Source: Kudoa neothunni (lineage: Eukaryota; Cnidaria). From it: 64,000 nucleotides of DNA. Position 1 is the stretch's first letter; each line of letters starts with the position of its first letter. Positions 51,770 to 64,000 of this stretch are shown here, piece by piece. The stretch covers positions 11,160,001 through 11,224,000 of the forward strand of contig OZ199839.1 of assembly GCA_964304625.1 (NCBI GenBank), given 5' to 3'. The position numbers and the translations under genes were made by a program. Under the pieces are notes generated by a model that did no database searches, had not been told where the DNA came from, and worked only from the letters and a program-made list of their open reading frames with translations.

Positions 51770-54425
51770 TCAACTTCTATTATAAATGATAATAATAAAA
51801 GAAAACCCCCAATTATTGCAAATACCACCGTGGAATTTTACTTGTCCATATGATGAGTTCCTATAGGCTCCAAAATTTAATCCCTCCTCTATCTTTGTTT
51901 TCTTGTTCTTCCGACATAGCATAAAAGTTGTTAGAGCGATTGCTATTAGCAGTAAACCTGGGAGGATTATTAATCTTAAAACAAGTTATAGTGAGAAATG
52001 TATAAGTTTATCACATTAGAAGGTTTTTATTGAGTTTTTTTTGTGTATCTTCAATCCCATTTGAATGCGCTAAAGCTAGAAAATGTCGGCACTGAAAACA
52101 CACGGAAATACTTACTTTTATTGAAAACAAAATGTTTCACATCTCCCTCCAACCCAACTATAGTAACGATAAATTCTACCGACAAGTAGAGGTTCGGTAA
52201 ACGCGATAACACCGGTTCAGCACACCTATGGTAAGACTTACAATCTGAGTTTTGTTCAATTTTCCAACATGAATCCCACAACACGTATCTATCAGCAGTA
52301 TCATTCGTTCTCAAGACTTTTAAACTCCATCTGCATTTATAATCTTTTTCATTGTGGCTTAACATAATTATAAACATGGTTTGTTCTTTTTCACTATCAT
52401 CCATAGAAGCATCTATAATGGCAGGTGGTGCTAAAACATAATAACTATTTTTTGTTATGGAAGCTATATTAATACCGCTTTCAGTTCGAAACTTTGAGAA
52501 ATACGAATTGTAACTCTGTTGCATAACTTGAACTGACACTTCGTAATTAGTGCCACTTAACAGGTTTTTCACATGTAATCTCTCGCCAACATAACCAGTA
52601 CACATAATTCTATTCTCACAATCTGGAATGAAATAAACATTATCTCCAGTTCTCCTCAAAAGAGCACGGCAAGTAAATGCAGTCACAACTTGACTCTCTT
52701 CAGAGTTGAGTTCAATATCCACACTATGTGAGGTTGTATTCAAAATCTTAACCTTGAAATTATGTGATCTTATTTCTATGTTTAATAAAATCAATTCATA
52801 AAATCAATTTAAATACACACCTTTTTCCATGCTAATTCTAAAATCGTATTTATGTTCTCGGCACCTTCTCATAAAGTAATTCAGTTTCAAATTGTTGTAT
52901 GAATATTTTTGATTGGTATCTTCGATATAGGTTATAATGAAAGTTTCAGTACACTGTGGATAATAATTGTTTTTTAAACAATTCAACAAATTATTGTAAG
53001 GATTTTCCCCACTTAAATATCCACTAGGACAACTTGTACCATTTTTAAAAATTCCCCATAAGGTCTTATTCAACTCACTCCTATAGTATTTTGTATCAAG
53101 ATTAGTTGTTCCGATGTCCGAATTATGGCCTATAACTTGAGAAAATTTCAATAGATTATTAAGGATATAGAAAATTTACGTGGAGTATATTTTTCTATTT
53201 TTGAATAGAACTTTCGATAATTTAGATTGAGTGGAATGACACTCACGAATATTATCTCCGCCCATCCATCTGTTCTGGTAAGAATCACGTCCGAACACAA
53301 AGAAATACATTCGTGAGATTTGTTGCCACATTGGGCATAACTTGTCAAACCAAACGTTTCCACTGGAAATTTATTTATTGCTCTAATAATACACATAAAG
53401 TTTGGATTATTTCCATAGAAGTGAATAAGTATATTGTTGCTGCTGTTGTGTGTTCTATGCACACCAAAGTCAAGAAATCGTTTTGAAAAATCGTGATATG
53501 TCGATGCAGCAAAATCGTATTTATATTTGGGAAGAAGATTGCAGTGAATTTCAGTGTATTCAAGTTGATAATCGATGAATATTTTGAAAAGGAATACGTT
53601 GATATTTTGGTGTGTTGAAGTGGAATCATCTGCTATCCCTCCATAAACTATCGTACAAAAGTCTTTTTTGTGAGTTGTAAAATTAAGTTGAATATCAGTT
53701 GATGTTTCAGATTTCAAATTTACTTTAAGAACGCTACTAAATTCTACGATGTCGAATAAATTAAAATATTTAATCCTAATTACATTATGAAAGTGGCTGT
53801 TCCAATCGACCCATTTGATATTTGATCAGATGTAAGTAATTTTGACAATATATAATTGTTATAAAAAATTAAATGTTTATATAGTCTGTAAACAAGCGAG
53901 AGCTGATGGAGACAAAATTGAGCACTGAGTAAACGTTCATGCCGTTTAGGATTAGGTGAGGATCAATAGGAATAGCCACTGCCTTATTTTAATTAATTTT
54001 ACCTCGCTCGAATGATATAACATAATTTCTTTCAATTACGCCGGTAGTTTTATTGGCTTTCATTGATATTTTTATAAAAATCGGATCTGTACCAAGTTGT
54101 TCGTTGGTAATAAATCGCTGTTCTATGCACAAATGTTCGCATACTTGATAAGGGCTACTCTTACATTGACTTATTATAGTGGAAAACGCAGTTTTGCGTG
54201 TATATATATAGATATGGCATATTTGATGCGTAGTAAAGGGAAAATCGCTGTATAAATAAACTCCTTTCCCTTCCATCAGATCACTATGCCGTAATTTCCA
54301 TATTCCATTTTGTCCAACTATCCTCACAACTAAACAAAAATATACAATAATATTGGTCAATGATGAGTATTTGACTATTCACTTGACAATTGTGTTAGAT
54401 AGAGAGTTAAATATAGTCTTAACAT
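51770..54425 (-). CDS. cysteine-rich type I membrane protein, array member C
   Basis: Starts at ATG 54425 with MLRLYLTLYLTQLS, spliced at phase 1 to IVRIVGQNGIWKLRHSDL and VCEHLCIEQRFI. Domain 2 has CTIVYGG, YGNNPNFMCIIRAINKFP and CISLCSDVILTRT; domain 3 has VIGHNSDI and KNGTSCPSGY. The FN3-like pair has YFIPDCENRIMCTGYVGE with YEVSVQVMQQSYNSYF, then SHNEKDYKCRWSLKVLRTND, YVLWDSCW and EFIVTIVGLEG. The last exon has the helix LIILPGLLLIAIALTTFMLC, a basic stop-transfer (RKNKKTKIEEG) and a longer cytoplasmic tail whose exact end (51770 or an earlier splice) is uncertain. It is more similar to member A than to B in the FN3-like modules by eye. Function unknown. Confidence 0.78.
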
Positions 54426-55208
54426 TTGAGCACATGCAACTTTTAAAATATATTTATTTTTCTTTAATTCTGAAGTTCTCTATTTATATAAAATACAATA
54501 AATTATTAAACTATATTTTACCAGTTTTATATCGAATGTACTCTCCACTGATTTGATTATCCAGACAATCAATTTAATCGGATCCAATAATTAGAATATA
54601 CTTATATTCTAATTATTTTTTTTCATTTATGGTATACTTTAAATTTCTTAAAACTCAAATAAATTGTTTATAAAAATTAATATTCACACTTTATTTGAAG
54701 TTTTTTTAATTGAGTTGGATTTTTCTTTTATTTATTTAAATTTAAATATATATATTTAAACCTATTATTTAATATTAACATAGAAACGCCCAAGTATTAA
54801 TTATTATTAATTGTTGTCAGATTTATCATGAACTCGATGAATGCTGCTAAATAGGAACCACAAATTTTAAGTGATATTTACTTGGAATCTATATATTTGC
54901 AAATTCATCCTCATAGTATGTAGCAGGTGGCAAATTTTAATATTTTGATATAATTCATTAGAAAACAATCTCGCGTTTTTTCATAGATATTTTTTTATTT
55001 TAATTATTATTTATAATAATGGTTCACTCGTTAAATGCATGCCACGAATAAACAGCATGTAAAATTAGCATTTTTTCGATTGATGGGGCCATATTTACTT
55101 GGCCTATTATTTTAATCAACTGAATTCTAAATTAATATAAAATTATTTCTACTTATTTTTAATTATGAGTAGACTGTTGTAACAAAAAAAACGTTTGAAA
55201 AATTAATA
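54426..55208. other. AT-rich spacer upstream of array member C
   Basis: No gene is seen. This interval should contain the promoter of member C. Confidence 0.5.
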
Positions 55209-55920
55209 CAGTCAGTGTCCGGTTTTACGCACTTTTTTCCCGAACGTTTTTGAAAAATAGATGAATTTTGGTTAATGTTCAAAGTAATTAAATGAAATGA
55301 AATACGATCAAATAGAAACATAAAATAATAAAATATGTCCACAATATCGCCCCCAAAGCTGCTACACTTGTAACTATAAATTACCAAGCATATCTTTTAC
55401 ATCCAACCCTTATGGCACCTTAAAAAACAAAAATAAAATTGTTTAAATGATTGAACACGAACTGATTATTGTTGTCATTCGCGAATTCACTAAAATTAGT
55501 TTAAAAAATTGTCAAAGTTTGACAAACAAAGATCGATAGACCATGATCACGTTGGTGAAAGCTGTTATATTTCAAAATATTTGGATGATTTTTTGTGATA
55601 AAAATAACTAATTATCTTATTTCTACGCGAAAGAAATTATTTGTTTCTTAAATGTAGGCAATTCAATTATATTAAATAGTTACGAATATTGTTGCGCGCG
55701 TGCGCAAATAACTACATAAAACTGGTTGTTACCAATTTCACACACATTTTCCCCTTGATCTCGAAGGGATTACTCAAACGCAGTTAACGACTGTACTTTT
55801 ATTTGAAAAAGATTAAACGTTTATAACAAAATTTGCGCATTTTAATCATTTTGTTGAATAAATAATTGAATAATTTGTTGTGCCGCGCGCGCAAAAATGC
55901 GTAAAACCGGTCACTGATTG
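55209..55920. mobile_element. MITE with ~22-bp terminal inverted repeats and TA target
   Basis: The left end CAGTCAGTGTCCGGTTTTAC and the inverted right end CAATCAGTGACCGGTTTTAC match over their first 22-24 bp with two or three changes. TA flanks both sides (55207-55208 and 55921-55922). The 712-bp body lacks a transposase. CAG ends and a TA duplication point to the Tc1/mariner-pogo superfamily. Confidence 0.85.
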
Positions 55921-57087
55921 TAATAAGAAAGATTTAAGATAGTTATCAAGGATAATAAGAAACTAAATAAGTACGAACACTCACTTCAATTAAAATTGAA
56001 ACAATATAGAGGCAGTTGATACTGAATTATACATACAATTTTTAAAATCAATCTGAAATTTGTTCAGGGTTAACTCTAATATTAAAATTAATTTGAAAAT
56101 ATTCATTATAATTTTTTATTGATGCACTCGTGATTTATTATCATTTAAACATATTAGTCGAAAATCTTTTTAAAAAATATTTATTTCATTTAAATATAAA
56201 CGTCAACAAAGAGTGATTTAATTATTAAGTTACATATGAATATATCGATAAAAAATAAATTGTATATAACAATTTATTCAGTAATTTCAACTATAATCTA
56301 TTCGGAATGAAACAACTGTATAAAATTAATCAAAAATGGATAAAAATATTCATATAAGAGTAGAGAAATAGTTTATAATGAGACTCTATTACTATAAATA
56401 TTCATTTATCATAAAATAATTGCATATTTTTGGGCTAGTTGTCGGTATTTTCATTCCTTAAATTAGCTTTGAAATATATAGAGTTAATTGTGATTATATA
56501 ATTGATATAAAAATACTCTACTGCGTAAGGATTATTGTTTTGTGGGTTGTGACCTCAAAAATTCTCTTGGATTAAGATATAAAATATAAGATATAATATT
56601 TAATCCAGTTATTAAGTCAGAATTTTTTATTTCACACATTTTGAGGAATTGGAATAAGGTGCGCAATTAAAATGAAGTGTTCATTAAAATATTCGTCTCA
56701 TGTGCGCTCGAAAAAAATACTTGCATTATTTAATATTATTAATTATTATGTTTATTGTATTTTAAAGTGAGAAATTTTTAGTTTAAACATTTAATAATAT
56801 AACAAATAATTAAATGTTTCATTTATCATACAATATATATAAATTAAGTAGTTTGTAATCTCAAATTAAACTACAGAGATTTTTGTACCTACCAATTACT
56901 GAAAGATACTGTAAGATAGCGTGAAAAATAAATTTCCACGCCACATATGTAGTATTTTGGTGAGAAATTCATTCTGATTTTGAGTATTTGCCACCATGAT
57001 ACGTTTTATTTCCCAACACATTCGAAGAATACTACGCGTGTCAATAAAGTAGATAGCCTAATATATATATATATATATATATATATA
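55921..57087. other. AT-rich spacer ending in a (TA)n run
   Basis: No coding feature. It ends with an uninterrupted (TA)n run at 57060-57087 that is directly abutted by the next element. Confidence 0.55.
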
Positions 57088-57736
57088 GTCGAACCTCAGT
57101 TATCCGGAAATCTCGCTATCCGCAGGAAATATTAAATCTTATTTGGATTTTATTGGCATTACATGTGGATAAATGTTCGATTATCCGGGACCTCGGTAAC
57201 CGGAAACCGGAAGAACTATTTAATCATATTTCAGGATAAAAATCCCACCCATCATCTTACATAATCTTACAACATATTAAATTTATCATATACACAAACG
57301 CAATATTTAGAACAAAAATATTTCTAGATTGATTATTTATACATTTTTCTTGTGAAACTTAAGTAATATATTTAGTTCTTATAAATTTTTACTATATTCG
57401 AACATATGCCAGTATGTATTTTACGCAAATATTAATTACCATTTATTTAAAAAAATAAGTTACTCCTCTGTAGACGTGTAAAAACTGCCCAAATTAAGTA
57501 CTGTTTTTTCTTTAAGTCTTCGTATACTTAGTTAATAGATAAATCAACATTTTTAATTTAAGTGGCAGAAATTAAAATATTTTACTTAATAAATATAAAA
57601 AATTGCTTATTAATCAAAAAAGGAATCTTTTAGATGGAAATTTAAAAAAATGCGCCTGCTCCGAACCTTGTTTAGGTTCGACTAACCGGAAAGAAAATCG
57701 CCGGCCCCAAATTTTCCGAATAATTGGGGGTTTGGC
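57088..57736 (+). mobile_element. non-autonomous pogo/Tigger-like element, fuller copy
   Basis: The left end gtcgaacctcagttatccgg and the right end, read inverted (agccaaacccccaattattcgg), are imperfect terminal inverted repeats of the type seen in pogo/Tigger-like elements. The body of about 650 bp repeats ttatccgg/ccggaa motifs near both ends and encodes no transposase. It sits directly at the end of a (TA)n run, as expected for TA-targeting elements. A diverged copy is at 7586. Confidence 0.75.
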
Positions 57737-59499
57737 TATGTATGTATATTAAGAATAATTATATAATCGTAATCTGATATATGAGATATTATTTAACTAT
57801 GAGATGGAAAATTCAGAGTCAAACTTGCGGATTCTTCCTGTAATCGTTTAGTTCTAAGGTTATATCATTTAAATAATTAATTATACTTAGGTAATAAAGA
57901 AATTAGTATCATTTAAGAAGAATATCATTTCATAAATTCTTTCTACAATTATGCAGTCCTTGACGAATTTTCCCTGTTTCAATATACTTTATTTATATTT
58001 AATTGAGTTCCATAATATTGTGTTGGTGACGGGAAAATTTCATTTACTGCATAACTAACAATTCTTAATTAGTTAATTAATATATAAGTAATTATGTATT
58101 CGAATACGAAAAAGATTTCCAGTTGATAAATTGTAAGAATTAATGTTTACACAGGTGTGTAATATTAGGATGCGAAATGAGCGTAGTCCATTTTATTTAG
58201 TAATAATAAACGTTTCAATATGACATAATTGTTAAAATATATTTTTAGATAAATATAATGAATTAAGAACTAAAATGATATTAAGCGAATAAAAAAATTA
58301 ACTTTATTGTTTCCTTAAATCCTATACTCTCGTCTAGCCCGAGCGTTGGCAGTATTATCAAACTTTAGTTATTGTCTTGCGGTCTTTTATAAGTAAACAT
58401 GAGATACATTAAAACTACCTCAACAACATCAGTTCAAATTTAGACTCGATATGGATTGATGGCTAGTCAACTTTTGGCCCATCACTATTCAGTGTGTAAA
58501 TTCTAGCTCAAATAAATCTTTGGTTGTTCCTATCAACTTATATCATCGTAAAGATTAGGTATTGTGTAAATACAAATCGCTCTTGAGGTGTAGATTTAGA
58601 GATCTTTTATCATGAACATTGATTATAAATATGTAAAATGCTTCTTTAAAACATTCCGTTAATGATTATGAAAATAATAAACAACTCAAAGCGCTAGATC
58701 TATGACATTTATTTAGACATCTTACACTAAAATACAACGTAAGCAACTCCAGCCTTAAAACTTGAGCTAGCTAGCTAATCACAAAACGTTTAATGCATGC
58801 AGTGTTCAGAAAAACGCTTCTATGTGGGGAAACGTTATTTGAAAAAAATATCTACACTAGCTGACATATAGAAGGCATAAACCTACAACACCCTTCCATA
58901 AACATCCCCAGTAGTCAATAGATCAGGATGCGTACTGGATGACTAGATGCAGAGCAATGCGAGGTCATCACAATGCCTACAATTGCGCAGCGATAAATTA
59001 TATGGCAAAACGGAATTCGGTCTAGAAGAAGAACAGAATAATATGAATAAAGTCAATCATAGAGATATATGTCCGCATTAACATAGGCGTGGTGCATTGT
59101 TTTTAATCATATTGACTTCATCCTCGCGCATGTCGTTTCAGTATTTATTCATCTTAAGATTAGATCTGTCAATGAAATGACGTCATACCAACCTATTTAA
59201 ATGAATAACAATGTATGATTAAATTTTTATACAGAAAAAAATGGAAAATATATGTTAAAAATTTTAAAAAATAATAGAAACAAAATAACCAGTACTTTTT
59301 AACGCGTTTTAGAGAGGTTGAAATAATCCAGTTTAGTTAGTATACATTCAATTTAATATTAATTCGATTTATTTGAATTAAAAAGAACACAAAAATGTTA
59401 ACAAATTGACAAAAATCATTTATAAATCTACAATTGGCATTTAGTTTATTTATTTATCCAACATGCTTAGTCGGTTAATACAGTAGTTCAACATCATAT
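57737..59499. other. AT-rich intergenic region
   Basis: No gene or recognised repeat. A somewhat GC-richer stretch near 58880-59050 has no readable domain in any frame. Confidence 0.5.
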
Positions 59500-60476
59500 T
59501 GCAACCAGTGCTCGCGGTAAAAAGTGATGTCTGGCCATTGTTCAAGCTACTCAGAGTTTACAACTTCAACTATTAGAATTCTACCAAGGAAACGATATTC
59601 AAAAATTGATTCCACCACAAGTGCAGCAATTGTTAAATTTTACAATGTTTGATTGTGTTAATTTGTAATTATATTAAATTTTATTTTAAAGAAGGGAAAT
59701 GCCAAAGTAGCAGATTGTTGATGCCATCAAATGCCACCCTAGTACTGTTGGTCGAATAATAAAATAGTTAGATGCCACATTTGATGCTTCTAAAAAAGGC
59801 AGGTGGAGATAGACGATCTATAATAAACATTGAACTAGAAAAATATATATTTGAATGTGTCGAATACATTAGCATTATCACATTAAAATAAAATACCAAA
59901 TATATGTGTCGAGGCAAATCATAAGCAATGTTTTGGGGAGTTTCAATTACTCCCTAAAAATATATCACTAGTCACTGTTGCTCGAAATTCGCCTGAAAAC
60001 ATCATTAAACGAAAAAAGTTGTTGCTATTAATTTATTTTTAATCTAAATTTATTTTAGGTATGTTTTTCAATATCTTAATTTAAAGCCAGAGTTACCCCA
60101 TATTGTGTTCATCGATGAATCTGGATTTTCGCTGTCAACGCGAAGAACCTTTGGTCGATCATTAGTTGGAACTAGATCAAAGAACATCACTTTAATAGCA
60201 GCTATCGCCTACAACAAACTTTGGACCTTCAAATTATATGAAGGATCAGTGAATTCAAAAGTTTTTTCAAATTATATCAATCAACTTTTCTTCGATTTTG
60301 ATGAGAATAACGTTCCAAATTCATTAATAATCGTGGGAAATGTGAAGGTTCATAAAACTGATGCTGTTGTGAGCATTATTAATACGAGTAGACACAAAGT
60401 TCTCTTTCTTCCACCATATTCCCCCTTCTTAAACTCCACTGAAGAGTTATTTCATCAACTTAAATCCACGAAATAA
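59500..60476 (+). mobile_element. Tc1-like transposon with partly readable transposase
   Basis: From 60105 the frame reads MFIDESGFSLSTRRTFGRS (first Asp), KNITLIAAIAYNKLWTFKLY, LIIVGNVKVHKTDAVVSI and LFLPPYSPFLNSTEELFHQL (Glu), the DDE_3 domain of Tc1/IS630-type transposases. The second catalytic Asp is replaced by Gly (VGN instead of MDN), so this copy is inactive. Upstream, 59520-59800 has decayed HTH-like sequence in broken frames. Related relics are at 22.2 kb and possibly near 0.2 kb. Confidence 0.85.
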
Positions 60477-61054
60477 AAATGATTTGATTACAGCAATAGA
60501 GAACTCACCCTAAGAAATATTTTCTCAGCAATGTTCGAATTATTTTATTCACGCAGAAACGTTCTTCACTAGATGTCTTAATTCTGAAATTATCGAAAAT
60601 TAACTATCATACATAAATTATATTTTGTTGTTTTGGGAATATATTTCTTTGTTGGGGGCAGCTTATTGTATTGTATTAAACTAATGGATTAAATTGCGTC
60701 CAATTCAGAAAAGAAAAATAAACTTTTATAAAAGGGACGAATTGGATGAGAAATGTTAATTATTTTAAAATAAATATTCATTAATAAATGATTTCTTCCA
60801 GATAAATGTCGATATGTGCTTCTACATAATTGATGTAAACCTGAATAAGGATGCTTATAAATCAATCAAGATTCCTCGAGAAAAATTATGTTTTCAGTGC
60901 ATAAAATTACGTAATATTTTGGTTATTTTGAAATATTGATATTATGCCAAAATAAAAACCCAAGTTAAAATATTTAAGTTTTCCCTTTTTTTGAGCATTA
61001 AAATAAATTTATTGAATTAAATACACCTTTTTAGATCAAACTATGTTGTTTTAA
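60477..61054. other. spacer between Tc1-like and piggyBac relics
   Basis: No gene is seen. It ends at the TTAA target of the second piggyBac copy. Confidence 0.55.
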
Positions 61055-62078
61055 CCCTTAAACATTAACCCTGGACATCACGATCCCATTTCTGAATAAA
61101 ACTGGATTTAAATTTGACCATTTTGATCCCAAATATTAACCGGATTCTCCCAGCACATTGTTTGTCCAGCAATAATGACTTCTTCTGATGCAGAAAGTAT
61201 ATCTTAAAGTGAAATTGAAAAGTTATTGCAGAAAGAAAAAGAGTATGAATTTTTTAATCCTAAATCATTGAGTAATTTTATTTGTAAGGATTTTGCATTA
61301 TATTTCTATTCATAGATGATATTGACACTACAAACGAATGCACCCCAATGGATGAAAATCATATAAGTTCCACTTCTTATATTACAAAAGACAAATCTTA
61401 GTCTGATCTCCAAAATCCAGACCTGGAAGAACTGCCAATCAAAATATTATCAATAATGACCTAGAGGAAGGAAAACCTATTGAAACATTGGACACAACAA
61501 CCATATCGAGCTCATTTTCACATTTTATAAGAGACGAGATGCTCGAAGAAATTTTACTGTTCACAAACCGTAAAGGTTTTGAAAAATATAATGATTCACG
61601 GAAGACCACTATTTCGTGCCCCAATGAGTGAAATGAGATTTCAAATATCTTAAATTGCTTGTGCTTTGATGAATATTGGAAGCGTAATAAGTTACCAAAT
61701 TCAGCATATAAATTTCCCTCATCAGTAAACAGTTTGGAAATTTTTCTGCAATCTGTGGGAATAGTTCGATCCCTAGACCTAATTTGACAGCAGATGAACA
61801 ATTATATCCGTTCCGAGAGCGTGTATCATTTCTTGTTTACATGTCAAAAAAACCATCCAAATGTGGGTTAAAATTTTGAATCGTATGTGATAGTCAAACA
61901 CGTTAAGTATCCAATTTTTTACCTTACATGGGTAAAATTGATGATTGCCGTGGAACAAATTTAAGTTTTAAAGTTGTTATTGGCTTGACTCAACATTTGA
62001 TGGACTTGGGAAGAACTATTGCATATGATAATTAATATTTCATTTCCTGGAAGCTAGTTCTATATCTACGATAAAAAA
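61055..62078 (+). mobile_element. piggyBac element, truncated and decayed copy
   Basis: Begins TTAA then CCCTTAAACATTAAC like the copy at 13849 and aligns with it base by base through the DENHISSTSYI, RPLFRAPMSEMRF and SKKPSKCGLK regions. Alignment ends abruptly at ccctatatctacga (about 62078), roughly 1 kb in, so the second half of the transposase is missing. Many small indels break the frame. It is more decayed than the 13.8-kb copy. Confidence 0.9.
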
Positions 62079-64000
62079 CACCATTAGTTAATTTAAAAAT
62101 ATTTTATTTATATTCTTAATGGTCAAATAAATTTGAGAAATAAATAATTTATTCTAATCTTGTTTGTACGTTAATTATGCAACATTTTCTCAAATAACGA
62201 ACTACACGTCACTACAAACCACCCGTCAACCACTGTAGTGGAAGAGTTGATTTAAGATTAAATTATAATATCGCATTCAACGTACGTTAATCCCTAGGCT
62301 CCAAGGGCCCAGGGTAGATGTTTACAAGAGCGCCAGGAGATTAGTATTTAAGGATTAATTAAGTAATGCCTATTATAATCTTAACCCTCGCTGTCCGGAG
62401 TACGGCCCGCGTGGAACCCAAATCCGATTAATTTGAATCTAGTCTTGAGTAGACAAATCTAAGCCCTCTGTAAATTTCGGAATCCTCTAGAAGTTTTAAA
62501 CACTTCGGACGGCTTACAAAATTACATTTAAAAATATTATTGTCGGCAGATTTTAAAGATTTTTATGCCTCTACTGACAAAAATATGTTTCGCTTTTAAG
62601 CAAAACACATATACACAGAGTAAATATATTTTTATCTTATAATCGTAGATTTAAAAGTTTAAGATGTAACATTTAATTGAGTAAATGATGAATCTTAGCA
62701 TATTATAGAACTTCACCACGGATTACCGACTCTTGATGCAAAAACAACTTATCTAATTTCCGGATGTACTTTTCGTGACTATAAGCTTGTCTCTAGGAGG
62801 GCGCAAGTAGTTCCTCTGGTCAACTTTTAATTGTATTGATTATTAGAGAGAATCAAGAATGTAGTTTAAAAATCGTGGAATTTTCGGTCGTTTCATTTAA
62901 CTTTGTCACTATGGATACCTACTTCTGATATTATTAAATTTATAAGGAGAATGTTTAAAACAGAGAAATAAAGTGAAAAATAAGGATTACTTAACAGAAG
63001 TAACACGACAAATCTAGTGTTTTCAAATAACAAGTTATGTCTGACAAGAAAAGATGTATAAGTTAAATTTCAATAGTTAATTTTATCTTTGCCTTAAAAA
63101 ATTACGTTAAATTATAAATAAGAGCCAAGGCATGTATATTCAATTTATTCAGTTTAATCTGTTTAGTGTCAATTTGTTATTTCCGATTTCATACGAAAAA
63201 GCTGCCGCCGTTGATGTGCATTCGGACCACTTTTACTTGCAATTTCTTATTTAGAAGTAGTTTTCACTTTCAAAACTACTTTTTTTCAGATGAAAACTGT
63301 TTAATTTGAATGTTTGTGCCGTTAGATTCTTTCTTATTTTTAAATAACCAATTAAATTTCCTACGCAGAACATCTTATAAATATTTGAAAAACTGTTTAA
63401 AACATGGCACAAAGAAACTAAAAACCATTGAGACAATTTTTTTCTGGAGTCCGGGCGGACCCCGCCGAAACATGCGTAATTTTTTCTCACGTCGTACCGT
63501 ACGCTGTAGACTAACACAAACATTTCTATTCTATTAATTATACCTATTTTGTAAAGTTTAATCTAATATTAAATAATTGAAAAATAATATGTCACATTTA
63601 ACATTTTTATGATAACTGTGACAAATTTTTCATCAACATTAAAATCCGGTAATCCTTTATTTGATATTTTAATTGGTTGAGCTTAAGTTGCCGTAAGTTA
63701 GACGGCACGTTAAAATACATTTGTTTGATTGTTGGACATTTCTTTTATGATTAACAGGAATAGCACGATGGATAAATGGTTGGGTGCGGAACCGATTTTG
63801 AAAATTCAGCAAAAGCTTAGATATTACGAAGTAAATCGGGATTTGAGACCTACTATGCTTAATAGGCCATTAAAATTCATCTCAATTAGAGTATTAATCT
63901 TGAAAGTGTGTGAACTTCTGAATCTATAAAATCTTTGAATAAAATAAAAACATTGATTAAAGCATCAACTACGTTATATCGAGACTCTATTTTAGATGAT
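62079..64000. other. AT-rich region to window end
   Basis: No gene is supported. A GC-richer patch at about 62285-62480 (ccctaggctccaagggccc, then cggagtacggcccgcg) stands out but has no reading frame or RNA fold that I recognise. The 63.3-63.5 kb open frames on the two strands are mirror shadows of one another. Confidence 0.45.

Noticed and set aside
55163-55387. 74-codon minus-strand open frame
   Set aside because: It overlaps the terminal inverted repeat of the 55.2-kb MITE and has no domain.
63729-63929. 66-codon plus-strand open frame near the window end
   Set aside because: No domain, no splice context and ordinary AT-rich composition.

Overview
This window looks like nuclear DNA of a small, AT-rich animal genome. 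The protein-coding genes are recognisably metazoan: cytosolic PFK with two fused halves, ribosomal protein L37, V-ATPase c'', an ornithine-carrier-like SLC25 protein, TSR1, a CPSF6-like RRM protein, GT31 galactosyltransferases, a Kunitz protein and FN3-like type I membrane proteins. They are split by very short GT-AG introns, often 30-70 nt, and separated by long AT-rich spacers full of decayed DNA transposons. Such compact introns in an AT-rich animal genome would fit a reduced parasite such as a myxozoan cnidarian. That is an inference; no species can be named from the sequence alone.

Layout. From 1 to 18 kb: a broken GT31 galactosyltransferase (minus), a multi-Kunitz gene (minus), a CPSF6-like gene (plus), an RS-rich exon, a two-exon eight-helix membrane protein (plus), divergent V-ATPase c'' (minus) and RPL37 (plus), a piggyBac element, and an intact GT31 paralogue (plus). 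From 18 to 25.8 kb: no host gene recognised; a long inverted-repeat element carrying a Merlin-like fragment, another Merlin relic, a Tc1-like relic and a hAT-type MITE. From 25.9 to 31.1 kb: an SLC25A15-like carrier (minus) divergent from a 21-exon PFK gene (plus). From 31 to 42.3 kb: a Tc1/IS630-type transposon relic, TSR1 (plus, 12 exons) and an unidentified plus-strand gene. From 42.7 to 54.4 kb: three tandem minus-strand paralogues encoding a cysteine-rich type I membrane protein family that I do not recognise. From 55 to 64 kb: only MITEs, a Tc1-like relic, a truncated second piggyBac and spacer.

The housekeeping genes (PFK, V-ATPase c'', RPL37, TSR1) can be assembled into complete or nearly complete open frames across their introns, so the sequence is generally accurate. 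The single frame breaks in the CPSF6-like and SLC25A15-like genes therefore deserve checking. The most interesting locus is the three-gene array at 42.7-54.4 kb, which keeps one domain plan and matching intron positions while its sequences have diverged strongly. No functional pathway links the neighbouring genes; the two head-to-head pairs (V-ATPase c''/RPL37 and carrier/PFK) probably share promoter regions.
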